Part shown: in pieces, positions 6,708 to 7,298 of the stretch | Position numbering within the stretch: the first letter of the stretch is position 1 | Layout: each line of letters opens with the position of its first letter | Assembly: GCA_021780285.1 (NCBI GenBank) | Contig: JAJXZA010000260.1 | Coordinates: 1-7,298 of the forward strand | Reading direction: 5' to 3' | DNA: 7,298 nt | DNA from: Planctomycetota bacterium | GTDB taxonomy: Bacteria > Planctomycetota > Phycisphaerae > WQYP01 | Translations under genes and position numbers: made by a program | The notes under the pieces: generated by a model | Told to the model about the DNA's origin: nothing | Seen by the model: the letters and a program-made list of their open reading frames with translations, nothing else | Databases searched by the model: none

Positions 6708-6792
6708 ACCAATTCCTCGACGACCGGCCCGGTAACGCAACCGTGCCATCAATGTACCCCAACCTCGCCCGTGCCGCCATAAACCCGTCGCG

Positions 6793-6954
6793 TTAGTGGC
6801 CGGGACCCCGACGGGTCTGAAATGGCCCGCACCCACACCGGAGGATCGGGCTAATTCTGAAGATGAGCCTGCGCCGCAAACTCGCAACATCTAAGAGAAT
6901 TGCGCCGCCCGGCGCTCCAAACCCCGTTACGCAGTGCACAACAATCTCAACCAT
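6793..6954 (-). CDS. Possible 53-codon small ORF in the operon leader (weak)
   Basis: The frame runs from ATG (6954) to TAA (6795-6793) and starts MVEIVVHCVTGFGAPGG. It contains several Cys and Arg residues, including RCGCG near residues 39-43. It lies upstream of the restriction gene in the same direction, with a TATAAA sequence about 16 nt before its ATG and no clear Shine-Dalgarno sequence. I do not recognise a family. It may be a leader peptide, the decayed 5' end of another gene, or a chance frame. Confidence 0.22.
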   Translation of the reverse strand: MVEIVVHCVTGFGAPGGAILLDVASLRRRLIFRISPILRCGCGPFQTRRGPGH

Positions 6955-6969
6955 GCCGCGCCTACCCTA

Positions 6970-6975
6970 TTTATA
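6970..6975 (-). promoter_or_regulatory. Possible -10 box (TATAAA) for the operon
   Basis: On the minus strand the sequence reads CATATAAATAGGG. TATAAA is a fair -10 match in otherwise GC-rich DNA, but no good -35 hexamer lies about 17 nt upstream. If used, transcription would begin near 6963 and leave a leader of about 255 nt before the restriction gene. Confidence 0.25.
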
Positions 6976-7074
6976 TGCTCCGTTGCGCTCGTACTTCCTG
7001 CACCCCGCTCCCCGCCACAGAGCCCTTTTACGAATCTTGTGGTCTAAACCCATTCAAACACACCGTGTGCGCGC

Positions 7075-7298
7075 ATCTTGGCAGCCTTCAACAAAAACCC
7101 AATGATTTGCAATATTTGCAAAAACCGATCTTGGCATCCTTCAGGAAAACCCCAATGTTTTGCCGCTTTTAACTTGGCGTCCTTCAAAACCAACCAATAT
7201 CCATGCGGCTTTACACACTCCCGCAGCACCCAAAAACACCCATTTTTTGTCCCCCAAACCCGCCGATCTTGGCATCCTTCATCAAAACCCCAATGTTT
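7075..7298. repeat. Degenerate direct-repeat array (34-36 nt unit) running off the right edge
   Basis: A unit of form cttggcatccttca-NN-aaaaccccaatgttt recurs. The two best copies, 7125-7160 and 7263-7298, match at 34 of 36 positions, differing only at the two N bases. A third copy (7075-7108) has three substitutions and one insertion, and a fourth (7173-7200) is more diverged. A doubtful copy lies around 7219-7250. The cttggc cores start at 7077, 7130, 7173 and 7268 (spacings 53, 43 and 95 nt, the last about twice the usual spacing). Spacings are not multiples of three, so a protein repeat is unlikely. Function unknown. Confidence 0.75.
7106..7122. repeat. Perfect palindrome tttgcaa-tat-ttgcaaa
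   Basis: Seven-base perfect arms (7106-7112 and 7116-7122) separated by tat, lying between the first two copies of the direct repeat. The symmetry and size are those of a dimeric regulator's operator, but it is far upstream of the first gene and could be chance in A/T-rich DNA. Confidence 0.4.

Larger units (their letters stand above)
6708..7298. other. Upstream region without a confident gene
   Basis: About 590 nt upstream of the operon's first gene. No frame on either strand has recognisable protein motifs. It should contain the operon promoter and leader, but no convincing -35/-10 pair is visible. A TATAAA box, a 53-codon minus frame, a 17-bp palindrome and a repeat array are listed separately. 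The right part is strand-asymmetric: in 7201-7260 I count 26 C and 6 G on the plus strand, unlike the coding region. Confidence 0.6.

Noticed and set aside
5805..6782. 325-codon open frame on the plus strand
   Set aside because: Antisense to the strongly recognised N-terminal helicase half of the restriction subunit; no family motif in its translation. A shadow of high-GC coding DNA.
6708..6890. Extension of the restriction gene start to 6890
   Set aside because: The 61 extra residues are Arg/Gly-rich without family similarity; the family begins near VIENPV and a GTG with a GAGGA site lies at 6707.
7059..7069. Short palindrome cacac-c-gtgtg as an operator
   Set aside because: Only 5-bp arms, not repeated and not placed near a recognisable promoter.
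7044..7229. 61-codon minus-strand frame over the repeat array
   Set aside because: Repeat copies fall in different frames within it, so the repeats are not conserved as protein; no ribosome binding site or family.
7075..7298. CRISPR array
   Set aside because: Units are degenerate, gaps are about 10-20 nt and irregular, and there are no cas genes in the window.

Overview
The window carries one co-directional operon on the minus strand, read from high to low coordinates. It is built around a Type III-like restriction-modification system. In transcription order it holds: (1) a restriction/helicase subunit of about 1008 residues (6707-3681); (2) a 148-residue protein resembling DUF6978 (3640-3194); (3) a 255-residue DUF1828/DUF1829-type protein (3197-2430); (4) a DUF5131 (phage Gp37/Gp68 family) protein with a radical-SAM-like cysteine motif (2407-1652); (5) a REP-associated Y1 (HUH) transposase, RAYT (1659-850); and (6) the N-terminal part of the cognate N6-adenine/N4-cytosine DNA methyltransferase (805-80). 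Spacing is tight throughout: gaps of 40, 22 and 44 nt, and overlaps of 4 nt (ATGA) and 8 nt (ATGGGTGA). The genes are therefore probably translated from one mRNA.

Two things are unusual. First, the RAYT sits inside the R-M operon, and its coding sequence contains two pairs of its presumed REP hairpins, both in frame (1380-1458 and 878-937). REP DNA therefore encodes two stretches of the transposase itself. Second, the methyltransferase has its DPPY catalytic motif but stops after 241 residues. Family-like sequence ends near position 89, and a TAG codon lies next to a strong hairpin (26-78). The nuclease looks intact while its protective methyltransferase looks broken.

Upstream of the operon (6708-7298) there is no confident gene. 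This stretch contains a weak 53-codon frame, a TATAAA box, a perfect 17-bp palindrome, and at the right edge a degenerate array of a 34-36 nt direct repeat that runs to the last base.

Organism: a bacterium with moderately high GC. From memory, the paired GCAGGC/GCCTGC hairpins, which translate as 'QAGSLHH', 'AGILPA' and 'GKMPAPQ', are typical of Verrucomicrobiota, Lentisphaerota and Kiritimatiellota genomes (PVC group). This is recollection, not a search. Both window edges carry repeats, so the window may be a whole contig whose assembly broke at repeats.
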